From the NCBI GenBank assembly GCA_041485905.1, contig JBGPKK010000196.1, forward strand, positions 1-8,488: a stretch of DNA of 8,488 bases. Direction: 5' to 3'. This document shows, piece after piece, positions 1 through 4,863 of the stretch; within the stretch, counting starts at the first letter, position 1, and each line of letters starts with the position of its first letter. Made by a program: the position numbers and the translations under genes. This DNA comes from JAHFUI01 sp041485905 (GTDB lineage: Bacteria > Acidobacteriota > Vicinamibacteria > Vicinamibacterales > CAVVIG01). The notes beneath the pieces were generated by a model. That model was not told where the DNA came from. It saw only the letters and a list, made by a program, of their open reading frames with translations, and did not search any database.

Positions 1-302
1 ACGACGGTGGCATCGACAAGCCCCAGCCACTCGTAGGTCGACATCAACTCCGCGGCGCGGGTCCAATCGCCGCGGCTCAGATCCTCAACCGCCAGCTCGC
101 CGCTCGCGACCGAGGCGGCAAACGCCTGCTCGGCTTCGGCGCTGATGCGATGTCGGAGGAGGTACGCGACCTCTGGAAGAATCGTGACAGGCGCGAGCAG
201 CGTGTCCGCGCTCGATTCGAGATACGCGCGCACCTTCTTATGCCAGGCGTCGCGCCGATCGGCGAGCGCGTAGAGGACGCCGGTATCGACGAGCAACGGC
301 AT
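1..302 (-). CDS. vapC: VapC-family PIN-domain toxin (partial, C-terminus off the left edge)
   Basis: This is the toxin half of a type II toxin-antitoxin pair. PIN-domain VapC toxins are Mg-dependent ribonucleases that usually cut tRNA or rRNA. One hundred full codons are visible from the ATG at 302-300. The protein opens with MPLLVDTGVLYAL, the usual VapC start. PIN acidic residues are visible at Asp6, Glu44 (in LPEVAYLL) and Asp97 (in GLVDATV), so the active site looks intact as far as it can be read. Only the last roughly 25-35 residues expected for the family lie outside the window. The start codon overlaps the antitoxin stop (TGATG), which points to translational coupling and supports this start. 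The target RNA cannot be told from sequence. The family call is secure; activity is inferred. Confidence 0.9.
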   Translation of the reverse strand, partial: MPLLVDTGVLYALADRRDAWHKKVRAYLESSADTLLAPVTILPEVAYLLRHRISAEAEQAFAASVASGELAVEDLSRGDWTRAAELMSTYEWLGLVDATV

Positions 303-607
303 CAGCGACGCGTCTTTGTGGAACGCCGCGAACGACCGGAGAGCCCTCGCTTCGGCCGCGCGGCAAGACGCACGTCGTGCGGCGTGAGCGCGTTGAACAG
401 CAGCTCGTCGTGCCGCTGGGCGGTGTCCGAGTGGCCGCTGTCGAAGGCGCCGGCGAACGACGGCAGGCGCGCCGGGGAAGCGGGGCGGGCGATATAGGCC
501 GCAACCGCTTCTCGAACGACCGCCGCCGCCGGCTTCCCTTCCCGGCGCGCGTAGAGCTGCAGGTCGCGCTCGAGGGCTTCCGGCACGAAGATTGTCGTCC
601 GTTTCAT
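302..607 (-). CDS. vapB: Ribbon-helix-helix (CopG/MetJ/Arc-type) antitoxin
   Basis: This 101-residue protein should neutralise the downstream PIN toxin and repress its own promoter as a dimer. The N-terminus reads MKRTTIFVPEAL, the DNA-contacting beta strand of ribbon-helix-helix proteins. It is followed by two helices (about residues 10-25 and 28-40, ending in VVREAVAAYIAR). Residues about 46-70 (PSFAGAF...HSDTAQRHDELLF) match the toxin-binding tail typical of RHH antitoxins paired with PIN toxins. About 30 further residues, very rich in Arg and Lys, follow this tail; that is longer than usual for the family. The reading frame stays open upstream to 898, but the RHH domain begins exactly at this ATG and the operator lies on it, so 607 is preferred. 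The stop overlaps the vapC start. Confidence 0.85.
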   Translation of the reverse strand: MKRTTIFVPEALERDLQLYARREGKPAAAVVREAVAAYIARPASPARLPSFAGAFDSGHSDTAQRHDELLFNALTPHDVRLAARPKRGLSGRSRRSTKTRR

Positions 608-626
608 ATGCTGTATGATAGCATAC
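607..626 (-). promoter_or_regulatory. vapBC promoter/operator with overlapping dyads on the start codon
   Basis: Two overlapping inverted repeats abut the antitoxin ATG: TATGCT-N7-AGCATA (607-625) and GTATG-ATAG-CATAC (613-626). Read on the minus strand, the same bases contain TGC-TATCAT, an extended -10 box (623-615). A start of transcription 7-8 bases downstream would fall on or next to the A of the ATG at 607. No Shine-Dalgarno sequence lies between this box and the ATG, so a leaderless or nearly leaderless mRNA is likely. RHH antitoxins are known to bind short palindromes in their own promoters, which fits repression here. The dyads are seen directly; the promoter role is inferred. No good -35 box is visible. 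Confidence 0.6.
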
Positions 627-696
627 CCCTTGGGCGTCGGTTTGCTTTCACAGGCGGCTGGCTTGATCGCCAGGCCTTTGGCATTTATCTTCGGCG

Positions 697-1725
697 TTAG
701 AGCTTCCAGAAGGGCGCGAGCGCCCGCTTCGATGCATCCGCCGATGCGCGGCCGCGTGTCGAGGCGACGTCGCTCTTCGGCCAGCGCGCCGGACCGAACG
801 GGCCGGCGAGCGTCTGGACGACGGCGTCGAGGGACGCCGCGAGCGCATGGAGATCGTACCCGCCTTCGGTCACTGAGACGATGCGCCCGTTGCAGCAATC
901 CGCCGCCACCCCTCTCAACTCCATCGTCATCGCCGCGAACGCCTCGGCGGTGAGCCGCATGTAGGCGAGCGGATCGCGCTCATGTGCGTCGAACCCGGCG
1001 GACACGAGAACCAGATCCGGCTTGAACTGCCCGACGATCGGCAGCACGACCTCCGCGAATACGACGCGGTAATCCTCGCTCGCCGCGCCAGCCTCCATCG
1101 GAAGATTGACCGTGAAGCCTCCACCCGCCCCGACACCGACCTCGTCTGCGGCTCCGGTACCTGGGTAAAACGGAAACTGGTGGGTCGAGACATACAGCAC
1201 GTTCGGATTCGATTCGAACATGTGCTGCGTGCCGTTGCCATGATGAACGTCGTAATCGACGATCGCCACGCGCTCGGCGCCAAGCGTCCGCGCGTGCGCC
1301 GCTGCCGCCGCGACGTTGTTGTACAGGCAAAAGCCCATCGCACGGCTTCGCTCGGCATGGTGTCCGGGCGGCCTGACGAGGGCGAGCGCGCTGCCGGATG
1401 AACCGCTCATCACGCGCTCGACGGCGTCGATCGCAGCACCCGCCGCCAGCCGCGCGATCTCGTGCGTGTCTGGCGACGTGTACGTGTCTGGGTCCAGGGC
1501 CACCGCCCGGCCGGCGGTTTCAGAGATGCGTCGGAGGTACTCAACGTCGTGCACACGCGCCAACTGCTCGTCGGTGGCGGCCCGGGGCGCGACCACCTCG
1601 CCGCCACGGTCGCGCCAGGCGCCGGCAATGACGTCCATCACCTCGGCGCGCTCGGGCCGTTCCGGATGGCCTGGCGGCGTCTGGTGATCAGCGAATCGTG
1701 TGGAGGAAATCAGAATGAGGGACAT
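697..1725 (-). CDS. Histone deacetylase / acetylpolyamine amidohydrolase family protein
   Basis: This 342-residue zinc hydrolase of the arginase-deacetylase superfamily removes acetyl groups from lysine side chains or acetylated amines. All catalytic parts are visible. RPPGHHAE carries the paired histidines 122-123. VDYDVHHGNGTQ carries zinc ligands Asp159 and His161. AGFDAHERDPLA carries zinc ligand Asp246. TEGGYD ends with the transition-state tyrosine Tyr290. The N-terminal HPERPERAEVM and the FYPGTGAADEVG loop (about 186-197) are typical of class II-type bacterial members. Length is normal, with a short tail of low conservation after about residue 315. The start is an ATG without a clear Shine-Dalgarno; the homology begins right after it. 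In bacteria the substrate may be acetylated protein, polyamine or a small molecule, and the neighbours do not decide. It precedes vapBC on the same strand by 89 bases but vapBC has its own promoter. Confidence 0.95.
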   Translation of the reverse strand: MSLILISSTRFADHQTPPGHPERPERAEVMDVIAGAWRDRGGEVVAPRAATDEQLARVHDVEYLRRISETAGRAVALDPDTYTSPDTHEIARLAAGAAIDAVERVMSGSSGSALALVRPPGHHAERSRAMGFCLYNNVAAAAAHARTLGAERVAIVDYDVHHGNGTQHMFESNPNVLYVSTHQFPFYPGTGAADEVGVGAGGGFTVNLPMEAGAASEDYRVVFAEVVLPIVGQFKPDLVLVSAGFDAHERDPLAYMRLTAEAFAAMTMELRGVAADCCNGRIVSVTEGGYDLHALAASLDAVVQTLAGPFGPARWPKSDVASTRGRASADASKRALAPFWKL

Positions 1726-1735
1726 GCGCTGAAGC

Positions 1736-1753
1736 CACGAGGGACACGAAGGA
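1736..1753. repeat. Short tandem repeat, two 9-base units
   Basis: Two units, CACGAGGGA and CACGAAGGA, follow each other within the 209-base gap upstream of the deacetylase gene (1726-1934). Short runs of this kind (CACGAAGGA units) occur between genes in several environmental bacterial groups, as far as I recall. No function can be read from it. The rest of the 1726-1934 gap shows no gene, no clear promoter and no terminator. Confidence 0.35.
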
Positions 1754-1913
1754 CAGGATCATCGACACGACTCAGGATACCGTCACTCCCGGCGCCATGC
1801 CTATCCTGCCGCTGTTGGCGCCTTGATTCTTGGGCACTGTCGCGCAAGGCTGCACGGGCAGTGGCCCGCAATGGCTGCGAGCGGAAGCTAGCGGTCTACT
1901 CAGCAAGAAGTTG

Positions 1914-1936
1914 GGCCGGCAAAGAAGGGGCACGAT
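1914..1936 (+). repeat. Upstream part of direct repeat, copy 1 (pairs with 3998-4021)
   Basis: GGCCGGCAAAGAAGGGGCAC plus GAT here matches the segment at 3998-4021 apart from small changes. It is the leader of the first DUF1326 copy and carries its ribosome binding site (GAAGGGG), about 4 bases before the ATG at 1935. The shared leader shows that the two DUF1326 copies arose by duplication and are not just two family members. Confidence 0.6.
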
Positions 1937-2038
1937 GATAGACGTACCGAAGTGGCGTGCGAAAGGCGACTGTTTCGATACCTGCAAGTGCAGCATCCCT
2001 GTCCCTGCTACTTTGCGCAGCCCTCACCGTTCCACTGA
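1935..2038 (+). pseudogene. DUF1326-family gene, 5' fragment with frameshift
   Basis: The ATG at 1935 opens MIDVPKWRAKGDCFDTCKCS, the recognisable N-terminus of DUF1326 proteins (W-x(3)-GD-x-F-x-x-CKC). The family normally goes on as IPCPCxFAQPPTxGDCEGVLVWH. Here the frame breaks after Ile-Pro at about 2000. In the -1 frame the sequence reads CPCYFAQP to 2023, then leaves the family and stops at 2036-2038. One missing base near 1997-2000 explains the shift: the second copy has ATTCCCTGT where this one has ATCCCTGT. The remaining 80% or so of the gene is absent. DUF1326 function is not established; the family has a conserved Cys-rich N-terminus. Confidence 0.75.
1996..2023 (+). repeat. 28-base perfect direct repeat, copy 1
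   Basis: A 28-base segment centred on CTGTCCCTGCTACTTTGC is identical to 4024-4051. It encodes the CPCYFAQP part of DUF1326 in both places, so it is a shared piece of a duplicated gene rather than a free-standing repeat element. Confidence 0.9.
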
Positions 2039-2184
2039 AAAACTATCTGTCTGACCCGAACGTGGCAGCGATTTTCAGGGGCACGAGAAACCGCCTTGCA
2101 CTTTGGTCGCATCGTGAAGCGCCGCGACTGAAGGGCATCGCGTTGGGCGGACTCCGCTCCAGCGTCCACCGAGCACCCACAGGC

Positions 2185-2316
2185 ATGACGATGTTATCCA
2201 CGTCCGATGCAGCGTTTGGCGTTCAACTTCCCGCCCGCGTCCAGACCTACATCGAGGCGCTCGTACAGCCGTGTGCGCAGGACCGGCCATCGTTGGTGAG
2301 CGTGATCCTGTTCGGC
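2185..2316 (+). pseudogene. Nucleotidyltransferase-type gene, N-terminal fragment
   Basis: From the ATG at 2185 about 44 codons read like the start of an aminoglycoside-adenylyltransferase-like nucleotidyltransferase: LPARVQTYIEALVQPCAQ, then RPSLVSVILFG. The family continues GS-x(8-12)-DxD, where the two Asp bind the metal. Here the match ends exactly at ILFG, and the following codons belong to a transposase C-terminus. The active-site aspartates and the rest of the protein are missing, so this piece cannot be an active transferase. The 146 bases between the DUF1326 fragment and this ATG (2039-2184) hold nothing I recognise, although a frame starting at 1957 runs through them. Confidence 0.55.
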
Positions 2317-2486
2317 AATGCGTTCTCGAAAAAGCTCGAATACCACGCGGCAACCGTGGCACTCTACTTCATGTATTACAACTTCGGCCGGTCCACCAGA
2401 CGCTCCGTGTGACGCCTGCCATGGAAGCAGGCATCCCGGATCCTGTCTGGAATATCGAAGAAATCGTGGCCCTCTTGAACAGATGA
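2317..2486 (+). mobile_element. IS1-like transposase, C-terminal remnant with frameshift
   Basis: From 2317 the codons read NAFSKKLEYHAAT, then ALYFMYYNFGR. After a one-base loss near 2390 the next frame reads VHQTLRVTPAMEAGI, then WNIEEIVALLNR and a stop at 2484-2486. Together these match the last 55 or so residues of a common family of IS1-like DDE transposases (NAFSKK...YNFxRxHxTLRVTPAMxAG...WxxEEIV). The catalytic core and left end of the element are missing, and no terminal inverted repeat could be identified. The remnant is joined in frame to the nucleotidyltransferase fragment. The family name rests on recall of the C-terminal signature. Confidence 0.75.
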
Positions 2487-2500
2487 ATTGAGGTGTCTTT

Positions 2501-2782
2501 ATGAGCAGCGAGGGTGTCACGTTGGTCATACGGGTGCTGCTGGTGGTTGTCTCGATCATTGTGGCGACGATTTTCCGTCATCTAGTTGGACCAGGGAGAA
2601 AACGCGGCCGAATAATGCTGGCGGGGACCCTCGGGGGTATTTCGTTTGGTGTGCTTGTCGCCTATCCAATTTCCTACTGGCTCAAGACCGACACTTCGGC
2701 TATCTGCGCGTTTCTTGGAATGCAGATCGGCTGGGGACTGAGCTGGTTATCCGCCAGACAGATTCCCCGCGAGGCAAACTGA
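2501..2782 (+). CDS. Small membrane protein, three predicted segments, possibly holin-like
   Basis: This 93-residue protein has three hydrophobic segments at about residues 6-25, 38-61 and 66-83. They are separated by a strongly basic stretch (GPGRKRGR, 30-37), which should face the cytoplasm. Nearly the whole chain is membrane, with no soluble domain and no cysteine cluster; one Cys sits in segment 3. A good ribosome binding site (GAGG, 2490-2493) lies 7 bases before the ATG and supports the start. The gene begins 15 bases after the stop of the transposase remnant. Size, segment number and the Gly-rich last segment resemble some phage holins, but no lysis gene is near, so this is only a suggestion. 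It could equally be an orphan small membrane protein. Confidence 0.6.
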   Translation: MSSEGVTLVIRVLLVVVSIIVATIFRHLVGPGRKRGRIMLAGTLGGISFGVLVAYPISYWLKTDTSAICAFLGMQIGWGLSWLSARQIPREAN

Positions 2783-2888
2783 CCCACTACCTGGGATTGC
2801 GAGCGCCGCGGCTCAGCGCGGATCGTTGGGCGGACGCCGGAACCGCTGACAAGGCAGAGTATCAGCCGGGAGTCTCGTAAACCTGACC

Positions 2889-3491
2889 ATGAAAGTCGCG
2901 TTCGGGATAAAGGCCCACTCAGGGTGGGCAGCCCTGGTCGTCCTCGGCACACGCAGCGGCGAGCTACAGGTCGTCGACCGGCGCCGCATGGAGCTCGTCG
3001 AGAAGGATGAAGCCTCGTGGGCGAAGCAGCCCTATCACGCTGCCGAACGCTTGAACGCGGGCGACGCACGAGATCTAGTCGGACGGGGTCTCGTGTCGGC
3101 GCGCCGAATCGCGGTCCGAGAGATGCGAACGGCTGTAAAACGCGCACGCGAAGCGGGACATGATGTAGCCGCCTGCGCGGTACTCGTGGTCGATCCCATG
3201 CCTGATTGGACCGTCGACGAGATCCTTGCCGTGCATTTCCGGATGCACAAGGCTGAGGGGGTGCTATTCCGCGACGCGCTTGCTCGCGCCGCCAGAGCGT
3301 GCGGCTTAAGACTCCTCGGGATACCCGAGAAACAGCTGGATGAGTACGCCGAACGAGCACTGGCGACTTCGGTGAACAGCTTGCGGAAGTCGATCGCGTC
3401 GCTTGGGAAGTCAGTGGGCGCGCCTTGGGGCAAGGACCAGAAGGATGCCGCGCGCGCTGCCATGATCGCCTTGCAGGGACAAATGAAGTGA
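2889..3491 (+). CDS. Conserved hypothetical protein, possible RNase H-like/RuvC-like fold
   Basis: I recognise this 200-residue protein as a member of an uncharacterised bacterial family but know no function. It starts MKVAFGIKAHSGWAALVVLG, a Gly-rich hairpin like the first strands of the RNase H/actin fold. A predicted strand follows at 94-102 (AACAVLVVD), then a helix with AVHFRMHKAEGVLFRDAL (114-131), a strand at 139-145 and a C-terminal PWGKDQKDAARAAMIAL (179-195), which recalls the last RuvC motif. The Asp expected at the first catalytic position is replaced by the KAHSGW segment, so nuclease activity cannot be claimed. No membrane segment or signal peptide is seen. The nearest purine-rich site (GGGAG, 2868-2872) lies 16 bases from the ATG, too far to be convincing. 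The next gene begins 58 bases downstream and is probably co-transcribed. Confidence 0.8.
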   Translation: MKVAFGIKAHSGWAALVVLGTRSGELQVVDRRRMELVEKDEASWAKQPYHAAERLNAGDARDLVGRGLVSARRIAVREMRTAVKRAREAGHDVAACAVLVVDPMPDWTVDEILAVHFRMHKAEGVLFRDALARAARACGLRLLGIPEKQLDEYAERALATSVNSLRKSIASLGKSVGAPWGKDQKDAARAAMIALQGQMK

Positions 3492-3549
3492 AAACGTACT
3501 CGAATACGCCGCCCGACAGCGTTAGCCGGACGTGAAAGGGAACGTGGAG

Positions 3550-3984
3550 GTGACTTCACGCCAAGCTCTCGCCTTCATTCGTAAGTACGGTGTCGTACTC
3601 GAGGCCGGGCAAGGCCCGGTTCCGTCGCTGGCTGAGGTCATCGCTGGAGAGCCCGTTCGGGGTAGCTGGTGGTCTCATCCGAAAAGTCGCGAGATCTTCG
3701 CGGTGACGCGATCTGTCCGCGACAGTGAGGATGTCCTGGTGTGTCGGCTCGTCAAGGGCAAGGTCACCTTCGTCCATCGGCGGTTGTGGCCTGCTCTTGT
3801 CCGAGCCGCGGGCCGATTTCCACCGGATCACCTCTCGCAGGTGCGCGAGGTCCACACGAGTTCGGGGCGTCATGTGACCAGGGAAGTTCCCTTCCCCGAC
3901 TGGGTTCCGTCGGGCGTCCGCGCGGCTGCCCGAGGCCTGTCGGAAGACGCGGCGCTCGCAGAGGTCGGCGCCTGGATCGAATAG
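3550..3984 (+). CDS. Conserved hypothetical protein (GSWW-HP family)
   Basis: This soluble protein of 144 residues belongs to a widespread but uncharacterised family, as far as I can recall. Its clearest features are an N-terminal helix (SRQALAFIRKYGVVLEAG), PVPSLAEVIAGEPVRGSWWSHPKSREIF (about 24-50), a beta-rich core DVLVCRLVKGKVTFVHRRLWPALVR (about 61-85), and REVPFPDWVP near 121-130. Trp40, Trp41, His43 and the HRRLWPALVRAA run look like its most conserved residues. GTG at 3550 is chosen because AAAGGG (3535-3540) lies 9 bases upstream; GTG codons at 3544 and 3532 are in frame but have no well-placed site, and 3532 would give 150 residues. It follows the previous gene on the same strand. 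The N-terminal part could be a small winged-helix-like domain, which is a guess. No catalytic motif is evident. Confidence 0.8.
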   Translation: MTSRQALAFIRKYGVVLEAGQGPVPSLAEVIAGEPVRGSWWSHPKSREIFAVTRSVRDSEDVLVCRLVKGKVTFVHRRLWPALVRAAGRFPPDHLSQVREVHTSSGRHVTREVPFPDWVPSGVRAAARGLSEDAALAEVGAWIE

Positions 3985-3997
3985 CGAACGTTGATAT

Positions 3998-4157
3998 GGC
4001 CGGCAAGAATGGAGGCACGATATTCCCTGTCCCTGCTACTTTGCGCAGCCCCCGACCCAGGGCGATTGCCGAAGGCGTTCTCGTCTGGCACATTCGTGAA
4101 GGGATGTTCGGCGACGTGGGCCTCGACGGTCTGAACGTTCTCGCGCTTGGTGCATGG
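3998..4157 (+). pseudogene. DUF1326-family gene, second fragment (start region deleted, frameshifted)
   Basis: This is a second DUF1326 copy, starting 14 bases after the previous stop. The leader GGCCGGCAAGAATGGAGGCA is kept, including a strong GGAGG site. About 59 bases present in copy 1 are missing, removing the ATG and the WRAKGDCFDTCKCS codons. From 4022 it reads IPCPCYFAQPPTQGDC. An extra C at 4070 shifts the frame, after which EGVLVWHIREGMFGDVGLDG and LNVLALGAW follow to 4157, exactly the continuation expected for the family. After 4157 similarity is lost, and the convergent acyltransferase gene ends at 4189. The piece cannot make a normal protein. It supplies the part missing from copy 1, so one ancestral gene was duplicated and both halves then decayed. 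Confidence 0.8.
4024..4051 (+). repeat. 28-base perfect direct repeat, copy 2
   Basis: Identical to 1996-2023, 2028 bases away in the same orientation. With the leader matches at 1914-1936 and 3998-4021 it forms the two arms of an imperfect direct repeat that brackets the orphan plus-strand genes. Confidence 0.9.
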
Positions 4158-4188
4158 CGGCGCGGTCGTCACCCCGTTGCGCGCCTCT

Positions 4189-4863
4189 CTACTTCAGGAG
4201 CGCCCGCGCTCGCGTCTCGAGCGCCTGGAGCCGGATTTCCAGCAGCTGGCGTGCAGCCTCGATGCCGACTTCATCCGCGTCCGCGGCCACTTGAAACGGC
4301 TCGCCCATCGCGATCGACACGGTCGCGAAGGGCTTCGGAATCTGCGTGCGGTCCCAGCTCTTGAGCGTCCAGTGACGGCTCGCCTCGAGATGAAACGGCA
4401 GGACGGGATGCCCCGTCGCCTTCGCAAGCCACACGGCGCCGGGTTGCGCGATGCGCGAGGGACCGCGCGGGCCGTCAACGGTAAATCCGGCCGGCTTCCC
4501 CTCCGCCATGTCACGCGTCAATTGAAGCAGCGCCTTTCGCGCGCCCCGTGACGTCGATCCACGGGCGGTCCCGTAGCCGAACCGCTCGATGATTCCCGCA
4601 ATCCACTCGCCGTCGAAATTCTCGCTCGTGATGACGACGATGCCGCGGCGGCGAAAGTAGTAGGTGGCGGGCAGGATGCGACCATGCCAGAAGGCCATGA
4701 TGGGCTGGCGCCCGCTGGCGACGATTCGGTCGAGATGCTCGAGGCCTTCGGTGCGCCAGCCGAGCGTCGACCCCAGAGCCGCAATCAGGCGATACCCAAG
4801 CGCGGCAATCAGTCGCGCCTGGATGCGCTTGCTCGCAGAGCTCCGCCACGCAGCCTCGCTCAC
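4189..4863 (-). CDS. DUF374 / lysophospholipid acyltransferase-family protein
   Basis: This 224-residue protein belongs to the DUF374 branch of the LpxL/PlsC-like acyltransferases, which attach acyl chains to lipid acceptors at the inner membrane. Visible motifs are MAFWHGRILP (56-65) with His60 in the place of the catalytic HxxxxD histidine, SENFDGEWIA (80-89), RGSTSRGARKAL (101-112), and FTVDGPRGPSRIAQPGAVWLA (127-147) with DGPRGP as the substrate-binding loop. VLPFHLEASRHWTLKSWDR (154-172) is also typical. Length is normal for the family. An N-terminal amphipathic stretch (about 13-36) may bind the membrane. The GTG start overlaps the stop of the upstream FeS gene as GTGA, with no Shine-Dalgarno at a proper distance, so it is probably made by coupled translation as the last gene of the etf operon. 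The acceptor lipid is unknown. Confidence 0.88.
   Translation of the reverse strand: MSEAAWRSSASKRIQARLIAALGYRLIAALGSTLGWRTEGLEHLDRIVASGRQPIMAFWHGRILPATYYFRRRGIVVITSENFDGEWIAGIIERFGYGTARGSTSRGARKALLQLTRDMAEGKPAGFTVDGPRGPSRIAQPGAVWLAKATGHPVLPFHLEASRHWTLKSWDRTQIPKPFATVSIAMGEPFQVAADADEVGIEAARQLLEIRLQALETRARALLK

Noticed and set aside
650..670. CTGGC-N6-GCCAG hairpin downstream of the deacetylase gene as a terminator
   Set aside because: Five-base arms and no T-run on the minus strand; it also lies within the vapBC upstream region.
302..898. A 198-residue version of the antitoxin starting at 898
   Set aside because: The added 97 residues lie over the 3' end of the deacetylase gene in another frame and across the promoter; the RHH domain begins exactly at the ATG at 607.
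1982..1993. CTGCA-AG-TGCAG palindrome as an operator
   Set aside because: It lies within the DUF1326 codons for the CKC motif, which accounts for the sequence.
2039..2184. Coding sequence between the DUF1326 and nucleotidyltransferase fragments (frame from 1957)
   Set aside because: The translated stretch resembles nothing I know in any frame, and the frame merely joins debris of different origin.
2806..2821. GC hairpin CCGCG-N6-CGCGG after the small membrane gene as a terminator
   Set aside because: No T-run follows and the arms are only 5 bases, common by chance at this GC content.
2674..3360. 228-residue minus-strand frame opposite the first conserved hypothetical gene
   Set aside because: Arg-rich shadow translation with no recognisable motif; the plus-strand protein has a coherent fold pattern and resembles a known family.
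1996..4051. Reading the 28-base repeat as a REP element, CRISPR repeat or transposon end
   Set aside because: There are only two copies 2 kb apart, and both encode the same DUF1326 residues (CPCYFAQP), which explains the identity.
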